Assembly (NCBI RefSeq): GCF_041378895.1
Contig: NZ_CP144212.1
Span: 2,031,501-2,095,500, forward strand
Reading direction: 5' to 3'
DNA length: 64,000 bases
Source: Dechloromonas sp. ZY10
GTDB lineage: Bacteria; Pseudomonadota; Gammaproteobacteria; Burkholderiales; Rhodocyclaceae
Shown: positions 57,395-64,000 of the stretch, in pieces
How the letters are laid out: every line of letters starts with the position of its first letter
Position numbering within the stretch: the first letter of the stretch is position 1
Program-made: the position numbers and the translations under genes
The notes under the pieces: generated by a model
Told to the model about the DNA's origin: nothing
The model's input: the letters and a program-made list of their open reading frames with translations, nothing else
Database searches by the model: none

Positions 57395-57841
57395 TTACTC
57401 TGCAACCACGGACACGGTGATGTTGGCCACCACGTCGGTGTGCAGGGCGATGTCGAGCGGGAACTCGCCGAGCGCCTTGAGCGGGCCTTCCGGCATACGC
57501 ACAGCAGACTTGTCGATGGTGAAACCGGCGGCCTTCAGTGCATCGGCAACGTCGGCATTGCCAACGGAACCGAACAGGCGACCGTCCATACCGGCCTTGC
57601 GGGCGACGGAAACGGCAACACCGTTCATCTTTTCGGCTTCGGCCTGAGCGGCAGCCAGCTTCTCGGCGGCAGCCTTTTCCAGGTCGGCGCGGCGAGCTTC
57701 GAACTCGGCCAGAGCAGCCGGCGTAGCACGCTTGGCCATACGCTGCGGGATCAGGTAGTTACGGGCGTAACCGTCCTTGACCTTGACCACATCACCGAGG
57801 TTACCCAGGTTAACAACCTTTTCGAGCAGAATGATTTGCAT
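57395..57841 (-). CDS. rplI: 50S ribosomal protein L9
   Basis: A 148-residue protein with the L9 N-terminal domain ([31 protein letters not shown] region), the long central helix and the C-terminal domain. It binds 23S rRNA. Length is normal. Confidence 0.98.
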   Translation of the reverse strand: MQIILLEKVVNLGNLGDVVKVKDGYARNYLIPQRMAKRATPAALAEFEARRADLEKAAAEKLAAAQAEAEKMNGVAVSVARKAGMDGRLFGSVGNADVADALKAAGFTIDKSAVRMPEGPLKALGEFPLDIALHTDVVANITVSVVAE

Positions 57842-57859
57842 GTTTCGTCTCTCCGGGGA

Positions 57860-58135
57860 TTACTGGTGGTTGTCGGTGTAGGGCAGCAGGGCCAGGAAGC
57901 GGGCGCGCTTGATCGCGGTGCCCAGTTGGCGCTGGTAGCCAGCCTTGGTGCCAGTCAGACGAGCCGGCATGATCTTGGCGTTTTCCTGGATGAATTCCTT
58001 GAGGACGTCGACGTCCTTGTAGTCGATCTGTTCGACCTTTTCAGCCGTGAAGCGGCAGAACTTGCGACGCTTGAACAGACCACCGCCACGACGCTTTTTC
58101 TTGTCGTCATCCTTCTTCTTGAAGAATCGAGCCAT
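57860..58135 (-). CDS. rpsR: 30S ribosomal protein S18
   Basis: A 91-residue protein with a lysine-rich start ([15 protein letters not shown]), then the conserved S18 core ([43 protein letters not shown]). It overlaps the end of priB by 29 bases. Confidence 0.97.
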   Translation of the reverse strand: MARFFKKKDDDKKKRRGGGLFKRRKFCRFTAEKVEQIDYKDVDVLKEFIQENAKIMPARLTGTKAGYQRQLGTAIKRARFLALLPYTDNHQ

Positions 58136-58436
58136 TTTCGTTTCCTTCCAAATATTCGAGTGTATTTACATGCAGTACGGGAGTGCGGCTATTGCGGCTT
58201 TTGGCAGCGAGAAATCCGGTGATTTGCAGACCGCCCCCAAGGGGCGCCGCTTCCAACCTGCGGGCCGAAGGCCCGAGCGCCAAGAGCGCAATTTCCAGCT
58301 CGACCAGCCGTTCGCTACCGTTCTCGACCTGCGGGGCACGGTGTTGCAACCTGCCCTCGGCAACCGGGATACCTGCCGGCGTATAGCGCAATGTCTTGCG
58401 CTCGACCAGAATCCCGGAGAGAACGATGCGATTCAG
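58107..58436 (-). CDS. priB: primosomal replication protein PriB, apparent CTG start
   Basis: This 109-residue OB-fold single-strand DNA-binding protein helps restart stalled forks. The usual start codons would cut off the first strand: the first ordinary one (TTG 58391) begins inside the fold ([15 protein letters not shown]). Extending the frame restores [19 protein letters not shown], the family's N terminus, beginning at CTG 58436, with a GGGACGGG purine stretch in front. The in-frame rpsF stop lies just upstream, so no earlier ATG or GTG is possible. It sits in the classic rpsF-priB-rpsR-rplI order. Confidence 0.85.
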   Translation of the reverse strand: MNRIVLSGILVERKTLRYTPAGIPVAEGRLQHRAPQVENGSERLVELEIALLALGPSARRLEAAPLGGGLQITGFLAAKSRNSRTPVLHVNTLEYLEGNENGSILQEEG

Positions 58437-58460
58437 CTTGCCCGTCCCGTAACCACAGAT

Positions 58461-58832
58461 TTAGGCGGCGGTCTGCTCAGCAGCAGCTTCGGTACCGATC
58501 AGCGACTTGGCCTTCTCTTCCTTCATCATCGGGGAGGGCGCAGTAACAGCGGCCTTCATCTTGACGGTCAGGTGGCGCAGGACAGCATCGTTGAACTTGA
58601 AGGCGTGCTCGAGTTCGTTCAGGGTCTCGCCGTCGCACTCGATGTTCATCAGCACGTAGTGAGCCTTGTGAATCTTCTGGATCGGGTAAGCCAGCTGACG
58701 GCGACCCCAGTCTTCCAGACGATGGATCGAACCGCCCTTGGCGGTCACGATGGAGCGATAACGCTCGACCATGCCCGGGACTTGTTCGCTCTGGTCCGGG
58801 TGGACGATAAAGACGATTTCGTAATGGCGCAT
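58461..58832 (-). CDS. rpsF: 30S ribosomal protein S6
   Basis: A 123-residue S6 protein ([40 protein letters not shown]), followed by an alanine- and lysine-rich tail. It starts the rpsF-priB-rpsR-rplI cluster on the - strand. Confidence 0.98.
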   Translation of the reverse strand: MRHYEIVFIVHPDQSEQVPGMVERYRSIVTAKGGSIHRLEDWGRRQLAYPIQKIHKAHYVLMNIECDGETLNELEHAFKFNDAVLRHLTVKMKAAVTAPSPMMKEEKAKSLIGTEAAAEQTAA

Positions 58833-58941
58833 GCAAACTCCTTTTGGGATGAACCCTCCGCCATGCGTTCGCGGTAGGGCAAGGTTGAAAAGCCGAAAAT
58901 TATAACAGAAGCCCAGCCAAATCAGCGAACTCCTGGATATG

Positions 58942-58968
58942 AAAAAAGCGCCAATCAGGCGCTTTTTT
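58942..58968. terminator. terminator after tRNA-Ser
   Basis: AAAAAAGCGCC-AATCA-GGCGCTTTTTT: a symmetrical stem with T tracts on both strands, ten bases beyond the tRNA end. Confidence 0.9.
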
Positions 58969-58978
58969 CATTAAATCC

Positions 58979-59069
58979 TGGCGGAGAGGGCGGGATTCGA
59001 ACCCGCGTCAGGGTATTACCCTGAACACGCTTTCCAGGCGTGCGACTTAAACCGCTCATCCACCTCTCC
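58979..59069 (-). tRNA. tRNA-Ser (anticodon GGA)
   Basis: A 91-base tRNA with the long variable arm of serine tRNAs and CCA encoded; acceptor arm GGAGAGG/CCTCTCC and anticodon stem CACGC/GCGTG around the loop CTGGAAA, giving anticodon GGA. Confidence 0.96.
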
Positions 59070-59081
59070 GTGAAGCCGCGT

Positions 59082-59109
59082 ATTATAGACAGGCTATTTT
59101 ATAAGTCAA
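59082..59109 (-). promoter_or_regulatory. sigma-70 promoter of tRNA-Ser
   Basis: On the - strand: TTGACT, 16 bases, TATAAT, ending 12 bases before the tRNA. It touches the end of the upstream small gene. Confidence 0.88.
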
Positions 59110-59369
59110 GCGATTTGACGAAAAAAAGCGAGACCCAGCCACAACAGCAATAACACCACTCCGCTCAGCCCATATATCAGCCATGCCGGCGCCCCCTGCG
59201 GCAGGCAACAGGCCAACAAGCGCCGAGGTGGCATGGTCAGCAAGGCAAACAGTCGATAGATCGGATTTTGCTTACGCTGTCGCCCAGTCAGCAGGGCCAG
59301 CGCCGCTTGCGCGAGGAATGACCATAGCAACAACTCAACGACAGCCCTTAGCGCGCTCAACCAAAACAC
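59106..59369 (-). CDS. small membrane protein, 87 residues
   Basis: A hydrophobic protein with two probable transmembrane helices (about 5-28 and 62-85) joined by a basic loop (TGRQRKQNPIYRLFALLTMPPRR). The NPIYRLFALLTMPPRR region is somewhat YggT-like. It follows the DUF4212 gene by 14 bases and is the last gene of the symporter operon. The function is unknown. Confidence 0.75.
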   Translation of the reverse strand: MFWLSALRAVVELLLWSFLAQAALALLTGRQRKQNPIYRLFALLTMPPRRLLACCLPQGAPAWLIYGLSGVVLLLLWLGLAFFRQIA

Positions 59370-59383
59370 GGGCCACCCTCCCC

Positions 59384-59638
59384 TTACTCGTCGTCGATGC
59401 CATACTCACGGTCAAGTTGCGCCATCCGCCGGTTGTAGTACCAGATAATCAGCAGATAGAGAGCCAGCACCCCCTGGGCATCCATATAGAAGCCCAGCGG
59501 AAAGCCGAATACGATGACTTGGTTGATTTCCTGCGCAAACCATGCCAAGACAAAGGTGATCAACACCCACAGGGCGAGCAGGCCAAAAGTCAGGCGGCGA
59601 GTTTTACGCCAGTAGCCCAGCCTCTCAGACACGCCCAT
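59384..59638 (-). CDS. DUF4212 family small subunit of a sodium/substrate symporter
   Basis: An 84-residue protein with two transmembrane helices (TFGLLALWVLITFVLAWF and GVLALYLLIIWYY). DUF4212 proteins accompany VC_2705-type sodium:solute symporters. Its start (ATG 59638) overlaps the end of the symporter gene by 14 bases, which supports a functional pair. A longer frame is ignored. Confidence 0.9.
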   Translation of the reverse strand: MGVSERLGYWRKTRRLTFGLLALWVLITFVLAWFAQEINQVIVFGFPLGFYMDAQGVLALYLLIIWYYNRRMAQLDREYGIDDE

Positions 59639-61670
59639 CCTCACTCGCAGATACCCGGCGAATCCGGGCAAGAAAATCCGCAGCCCCAGCATCCGGGCGG
59701 GTCAGCAAGCTGACTGCGACAATCGTGGCGAAGCCAGCTACCACACCGAAAACTCCGGCCGAGGTAGACTGAATCTGGAACCATGGCGCCATGTTGAAGC
59801 CGGACAAACCCAACCACGGAATGCTGTTGAACTCCAGCCGCAAAATATAGTAAAGGGTCAACGACACCCCGACCAGCATTCCAGCCAAGGCCCCGGCACG
59901 AGTTGCCCGTGACCAGAAGATACCCAGCACCAAGGCCGGAAAAAAGGCCGATCCTGCAATCGAGAAAGCCCAGGCCACCATCGAGAGAATGGTGCCCGGC
60001 TTTTGCGCCGCTACCGTTGCCGCCAGCACGGCAACCACCAGGAGCAAGGACTTGGAAATGACCAGGCGCAATTGAGTGGAGGCATCCGGCCGCACGATCC
60101 GGTAATACACGTCATGCGACAAAGCACCGGTAATCGTCAACAGCAGGCCGTCCGCCGTCGATAACGCAGCGGCCAGCGCACCGGCGGCGACCAAGCCGGA
60201 AACGACGTAAGGCATGCCGGCAATCTCCGGGGTTGCCAGGACGACCACGTCGGGATTCAGCGACAACTCGGCAAACTGCAGGATTCCGTCACCGTTGATA
60301 TCCTCGATGCTGACCAATCCGACCTTGGTCCATGCCGCCACCCATCCGGGCAATTTGGCAATCGGGATTTCGATCAGATGGGTCAACACCTCGTGCTTGG
60401 CAAACACGGCATAAGCCGGCGCCGTCATGTACAGCAGCAGGATGAACACCAGCGACCAGAAGACCGACTCGCGCGCCTCGCGCACACTGGGAGTGGTGTA
60501 ATAACGCATCAGCACATGGGGTAGCGCCGCAGTGCCAATGGTCAGACAGAAGATCAGCGCGATGAAATTGATCCGCTGCCCCATCTGCTGCCGCTCGTCC
60601 TCGCCGGGAAAAGCCTCGGCATGGTGTATTGGCACCTGACTGCGATCCACGGCCATAAACATGGCAGCCTCCCACATGCCCCGCGCCTGTTCAGGGTCGT
60701 GCGGCAGATCACGCAAGCGCCGTTCGAGCGCAACGATGTCCTTCATCTGCGCATCGCTGCTTTTCAGCGCATTGATCTGTTCCGACAACTGATCGCGCTC
60801 ATGGTCCAGCGACTGCGGCAGGCGCATGATCTTTTGCGCATATAAATCAGCCCGTTCCCGATACAGGCGGCGCACCTCGACCTCCGCCGGATCATTGAAC
60901 AGGGCGCGCTCATATTCGCCAACCTGCGCCAGCACCCGACCATAGACCAGTTGCGGCAAGGGATTGCCGGTCACGTTGTAGGAGAGGATGGCGACCGGCG
61001 TGACGTAGGCAACGATCAGGATCAGGTACTGGGCAACCTGGGTCCAGGTCACGGCCCGCATGCCACCGAGGAAGGAGCAAACCAGGATTCCGGCAAGACC
61101 GACAAAAACACCGATTTCGAATTGCAGGCTGACAAAACGGCTGGTAATCACGCCGACACCGTAAATCTGCGCCACGACATAGACAAACGAAGCGAGAATT
61201 GCAGCCACCACCGCGACCAGGCGCACCCCATTGCCGCCATAACGCGCACCGAGAAAATCGGGAATCGTGTATTGGCCAAAACGCCGCAGATAAGGTGCCA
61301 GCAACAGGGCAACCAGGACGAAGCCGCCGGTCCAGCCAATCACATAGGCCAATCCCTGAAAGCCGGAGAGATATAGCGTCCCGGCCAGCCCCATGAAGGA
61401 TGCAGCACTCATCCAGTCGGCACCGGTCGCCATGCCGTTGAAGAAGGCAGGTACCCGACGGCCGGCGACGTAATACTCGGAAACGTCGGAAGTACGGCTG
61501 AAGATGCCGATTGCGCCGTACATCGAGATGGTGAAAAAGAGGAAGGCGTAACCGATCCAGCGCGGCGGCATCCCCTGTTGCTCGAGCGCCGCCAATCCGA
61601 CGATGAACAGCAGAAACCCGCCTGTGTAATACAGGTAGTAACGCTGCAGCCGGGTCAGCGATGCCCACAT
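59625..61670 (-). CDS. VC_2705-family sodium:solute symporter with EF-hand loop
   Basis: A 681-residue member of the sodium:solute symporter family (relatives transport acetate and other small acids) with about 13 membrane helices (ISMYGAIGIFSRTSDVSEYYVAGR, GADWMSAASFMGLAG). A long hydrophilic, partly helical insert (about 255-345) follows the sixth or seventh helix. Residues 457-468 (DINGDGILQFAE) form a textbook EF-hand calcium loop between two helices. ATG 61670 has a GAGGAGG site; the longer frame overlaps the next gene. Confidence 0.92.
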   Translation of the reverse strand: MWASLTRLQRYYLYYTGGFLLFIVGLAALEQQGMPPRWIGYAFLFFTISMYGAIGIFSRTSDVSEYYVAGRRVPAFFNGMATGADWMSAASFMGLAGTLYLSGFQGLAYVIGWTGGFVLVALLLAPYLRRFGQYTIPDFLGARYGGNGVRLVAVVAAILASFVYVVAQIYGVGVITSRFVSLQFEIGVFVGLAGILVCSFLGGMRAVTWTQVAQYLILIVAYVTPVAILSYNVTGNPLPQLVYGRVLAQVGEYERALFNDPAEVEVRRLYRERADLYAQKIMRLPQSLDHERDQLSEQINALKSSDAQMKDIVALERRLRDLPHDPEQARGMWEAAMFMAVDRSQVPIHHAEAFPGEDERQQMGQRINFIALIFCLTIGTAALPHVLMRYYTTPSVREARESVFWSLVFILLLYMTAPAYAVFAKHEVLTHLIEIPIAKLPGWVAAWTKVGLVSIEDINGDGILQFAELSLNPDVVVLATPEIAGMPYVVSGLVAAGALAAALSTADGLLLTITGALSHDVYYRIVRPDASTQLRLVISKSLLLVVAVLAATVAAQKPGTILSMVAWAFSIAGSAFFPALVLGIFWSRATRAGALAGMLVGVSLTLYYILRLEFNSIPWLGLSGFNMAPWFQIQSTSAGVFGVVAGFATIVAVSLLTRPDAGAADFLARIRRVSASEDGRV

Positions 61671-61689
61671 CCGCGATCTGCCTCCTCGG

Positions 61690-62352
61690 TCAATGCGTAC
61701 GGCGCAGGAACGTCGCCGCCTGGGATTCGGCAACCAGTTTGGCCGCCGTATCGACTTCCTTGCCGGTTGCCCGAACCAGCAGCATTTGCAACAGGCGGGC
61801 AATCAGCAGGGTATTCTCCATCGGATCGCGACGGCCATCACCTGCATCGAGCGCAAATATTTCCAGCCAGCGGTCAAGCGGCAAGGGTGAATGCGATTTA
61901 TCGTCAAACATCGACGGCAGTAACCATGCCAGATCAACCCATTGCGACTGGAAATCGACCCCCAGCCGTTCCCGCATGACCCGCTGCAGAAAAGGTTCAA
62001 CATAAGCGACGTGATAGGTCACCAGCGGCGCTTTGGCAACAAACTGCAAAAATGCCAGCAATTGGCGGTCGACCGTGTCGGCATCGAGTTCACCGGAAAA
62101 ATCAACGTAGAAGGATTCAGCCGGCCGGATTGCACCACGCCGGACTACGGCGGCGCTGATCGCCAACAATTCATCATTGCTCCCCTGGCGCCCGCCAGTG
62201 GCAATATCGACCACCACATAGCGGGTGTGGAAGTGCACCTCGTCCAGCGAGGGGGCCGCAGCCTCGCGCCACAACCCCAGGTCGGCACGGATATCGGCCG
62301 CCAGTTGCGCCGCCGGCTGGTCGCGAAAGAGTAGTTTCTTGATCCCGAACAT
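61690..62352 (-). CDS. DnaQ-like exonuclease-fold protein, catalytic residues altered
   Basis: A 220-residue protein with an RNase H-like 3'-5' exonuclease fold, as often found beside VC_2705 symporters. The four-acid site is not intact: the first motif reads VVVDIATGG instead of DxE, the second YHVAYVEPFL rather than HNAxFD, and the last RDPMENTLL lacks the HxxxxD pattern. Probably a non-catalytic binding or regulatory protein. It lies between the symporter (19 bases) and the DUF294 gene (5 bases). Confidence 0.82.
   Translation of the reverse strand: MFGIKKLLFRDQPAAQLAADIRADLGLWREAAAPSLDEVHFHTRYVVVDIATGGRQGSNDELLAISAAVVRRGAIRPAESFYVDFSGELDADTVDRQLLAFLQFVAKAPLVTYHVAYVEPFLQRVMRERLGVDFQSQWVDLAWLLPSMFDDKSHSPLPLDRWLEIFALDAGDGRRDPMENTLLIARLLQMLLVRATGKEVDTAAKLVAESQAATFLRRTH
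62061..62080 (+). repeat. weak match to the dispersed CGGTCGACCG element
   Basis: ATTGGCGGTCGACCGTGTCG: core palindrome present, but no T-tract. Confidence 0.35.
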
Positions 62353-62357
62353 GATGG

Positions 62358-64000
62358 TCAGTTGATCTGGTAATCGAGTTTGAGACGGGTTTGCAATTTA
62401 CGAGCCTGCCGGAAGGACTCCTTCAGGATGCGCCGGTCAAGCTCGTTGAGTTTCTCCGGATCGATCAGGTTATGCCCTTGCTCACCCGGCTCGCCTTCCA
62501 GATACTGGTGCTGCAAGCGCAGCAACTGGATGAAGTTGAGGGCCTCGACGATTGCGTTGATTTCCTCGTTCTTCATCGAGAGGCGCTGCGCCGACTGCCG
62601 CAAACGCTGGCCGGTGTTGCTGTTATGAACTCCGGTCGCCAGCGCGTAAATGCGCGCTACATCGACAAAAATCCGCGATCCGTATTTCTTGAGGTCGATC
62701 TTGCCCGGATGATCGGGCTCCAGATCGGTCAGGAAGTCGCGCAGCTTGCCCAGCGGCGGCGCAACATCGAGGGCATTGCGCGCCATCGCCTGCAGGAAGA
62801 TCGGATTGGCTTCAGCCTGACCGAGCAGGTGGCGGCGCATGTTGTCGGCCAGCTCGCTCTTGCCGAACAAGGGCCGGAAATCGAAAAAGATGGTGGCGTT
62901 GAGCAGCGCATCCGGGTGCGGCATGCGAATCCACAGGCTGAACTGCTCCTTCCACTCATCCAGAGACAGACACCACTGCGGATTGCTGGCCATGATGTTG
63001 CCCTTGCACAGAGGGAAGCCACAACGGTCGAGATCCTGATTGACATCGCGGGCAAAGGCCAGGAAACGCTGCTTGAGCACCTCCAGGCTTTCGCCTTCCG
63101 GCACTGCAAAGACAATCCCGTTATCCTGATCGGTACTGAAGGTCTGCTCGTCACGCCCTTCCGAACCGAAAGCCAGCCAAGCCCAATCGACACCGTCGAA
63201 CGGATGACGTTCAAGATTGAGTTGCAACACCCGCTTGGTCACTGCATCGTTGAGGGCAGAGATGAACTGGGTCAACTGCTCTGCGCCGACCCCCTGGGCA
63301 AGCATATTGAACGCCAACAGACGAACATCGGCGGAGGCTTGCTGCAAGCCTTCGATATCTCTGGCGGCATCGATGGCCTGGCGAATCTGGCGCAAACCGA
63401 CCCGCTGCAGTGCAAACAGATCGCGCTCCGAAACCACTCCGGTCAGGCACCCCTCGATGTCGGTAACCAACACATGGCGAATGCCGTGCGTCGCCATCGC
63501 CAGCATCGCATCGTAAGCCGTCGCATGCTCCTCAAGCATGAATGGAGAAGGCGACATCGCCGCACTGATCGGCGAACTGTGCGGCAGATCGGCGAGCACT
63601 ACCCGGTCCAGCAGATCGCTACGGGTAAATACCCCGACTGGCTTACGGTCGTCGCCGGCGATCACCAGCGAACCGATACCAGCCTGCGACATGATTTCCA
63701 TGGCCTGACGCAACGGGGTTTCAGGAGCCACTGACAGCGGCGAACGGGAACCGATTCCGGACAGCGGTGAATTCAGCGTCTGCTGCTCGTTCGCCTTCTG
63801 CGCAAACTGCAACTGTAACTGTCGGCGCGACTGATCGAGCAGGCTGGCAATATACTGAGTGCAGAACAGATTGAACTCGGGGCTGCTCGCCATCAGTTCA
63901 AGGAAGCGCTCAGCCGGCAAACGATAACAAAAACTATCTTCAGTGGCGGTATAGATATTGGTCGATGGACGCCCGGCAGTCACCGCGCCAATCGGAAAAC
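62358..64000 (-). CDS. DUF294 nucleotidyltransferase-like protein with cNMP and CBS domains (5' end outside window)
   Basis: The visible part (over 545 residues) begins in a cyclic nucleotide-binding domain (frame open to the window end; VFPIGAVTAGRPSTNIYTATEDSFCYRLPAERF region), followed by two CBS domains (about 75-200), a DUF294 putative nucleotidyltransferase domain (AWLAFGSEGRDEQTFSTDQDNGIV, with the GS and DxD acids) and a C-terminal substrate-binding domain. Such proteins resemble GlnD-type uridylyltransferases and are found with VC_2705 symporters, where they may control transport. The start lies beyond the window. Confidence 0.92.
   Translation of the reverse strand, partial: FPIGAVTAGRPSTNIYTATEDSFCYRLPAERFLELMASSPEFNLFCTQYIASLLDQSRRQLQLQFAQKANEQQTLNSPLSGIGSRSPLSVAPETPLRQAMEIMSQAGIGSLVIAGDDRKPVGVFTRSDLLDRVVLADLPHSSPISAAMSPSPFMLEEHATAYDAMLAMATHGIRHVLVTDIEGCLTGVVSERDLFALQRVGLRQIRQAIDAARDIEGLQQASADVRLLAFNMLAQGVGAEQLTQFISALNDAVTKRVLQLNLERHPFDGVDWAWLAFGSEGRDEQTFSTDQDNGIVFAVPEGESLEVLKQRFLAFARDVNQDLDRCGFPLCKGNIMASNPQWCLSLDEWKEQFSLWIRMPHPDALLNATIFFDFRPLFGKSELADNMRRHLLGQAEANPIFLQAMARNALDVAPPLGKLRDFLTDLEPDHPGKIDLKKYGSRIFVDVARIYALATGVHNSNTGQRLRQSAQRLSMKNEEINAIVEALNFIQLLRLQHQYLEGEPGEQGHNLIDPEKLNELDRRILKESFRQARKLQTRLKLDYQIN

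Noticed and set aside
56684..58222. 512-residue + strand open frame over dnaB, rplI and rpsR
   Set aside because: It crosses several certain genes and a terminator, and the protein is low-complexity antisense.
59401..59420. Further copy of the dispersed palindrome (CTCACGGTCAAG)
   Set aside because: Only half of the core is present and there is no T-tract.

Overview
The window is one 64 kb stretch of a GC-rich (about 60%) proteobacterial chromosome. Conserved gene orders (thrS-infC-rpmI-rplT-pheS-pheT-ihfA-merR; rpsF-priB-rpsR-rplI-dnaB), the protein sequences, and the mix of NorE/NorF-like, polyphosphate kinase, diguanylate cyclase and chemotaxis genes point to a betaproteobacterium, most likely Rhodocyclales (Dechloromonas/Azonexus-like). 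The order-level placement is inference; no database search was run. Coding is dense on both strands, with only the two edge genes cut by the window.

Layout. 1-8.4 kb: the end of a chemoreceptor, a NorE/NorF-like membrane pair, a FecR-domain protein, menE-menF and ppk1. 8.4-16.7 kb: a complete type II-C CRISPR-Cas locus. It has a 52-repeat array read on the + strand, a shared terminator, then cas2, cas1 and cas9 on the - strand converging on the array, and a divergent tracrRNA gene just upstream of cas9. 16.7-22.9 kb: a LysR regulator divergent from an extradiol dioxygenase, cytochrome b561 and two YceI proteins; then a cold-shock protein, a second-type IF-1 and a periplasmic-sensor diguanylate cyclase. 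23-33 kb: a TonB receptor, NudC, a second diguanylate cyclase, two DNA-binding proteins, a DUF4214 protease, a CheW protein with a CZB zinc-binding insert, and a LysR/TauE pair. 33-38 kb: a groES-groEL pair whose GroEL lacks the GGM tail, a small unknown gene, a short asparaginase, a DnaQ/GIY-YIG nuclease, CreA and YceH. 38.4-46.3 kb: tRNA-Pro and the translation/IHF cluster, with tRNA-Val ahead of thrS. 46.4-55.8 kb: slyX, a DHH phosphoesterase, a PerM permease with a cyclic-nucleotide-binding protein, a PatZ-like acyltransferase, Bcp, a PIN-PhoH ATPase and a Tat-exported transglutaminase-fold protein. 55.8-64 kb: the dnaB/ribosomal cluster, tRNA-Ser, and a sodium-symporter operon with a DUF294 protein that runs off the end.

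Main points for a second look. (1) The CRISPR locus looks functional: Cas9 has all nuclease motifs, 51 of 52 repeats appear identical, and the tracrRNA can be read directly. A degenerate repeat sits exactly one 30-nt spacer before the array. (2) A dispersed palindromic element with core CGGTCGACCG and a flanking T-tract occurs about 13 times in the window, both inside genes (including cas9) and in intergenic hairpins; nothing annotated explains it. (3) Several proteins carry informative changes: a transglutaminase-like protein with Ser at the catalytic Cys position, a DnaQ-like protein missing exonuclease acids, a symporter with an EF-hand loop, and GroEL without its usual tail. infC and priB appear to use ATC and CTG start codons.
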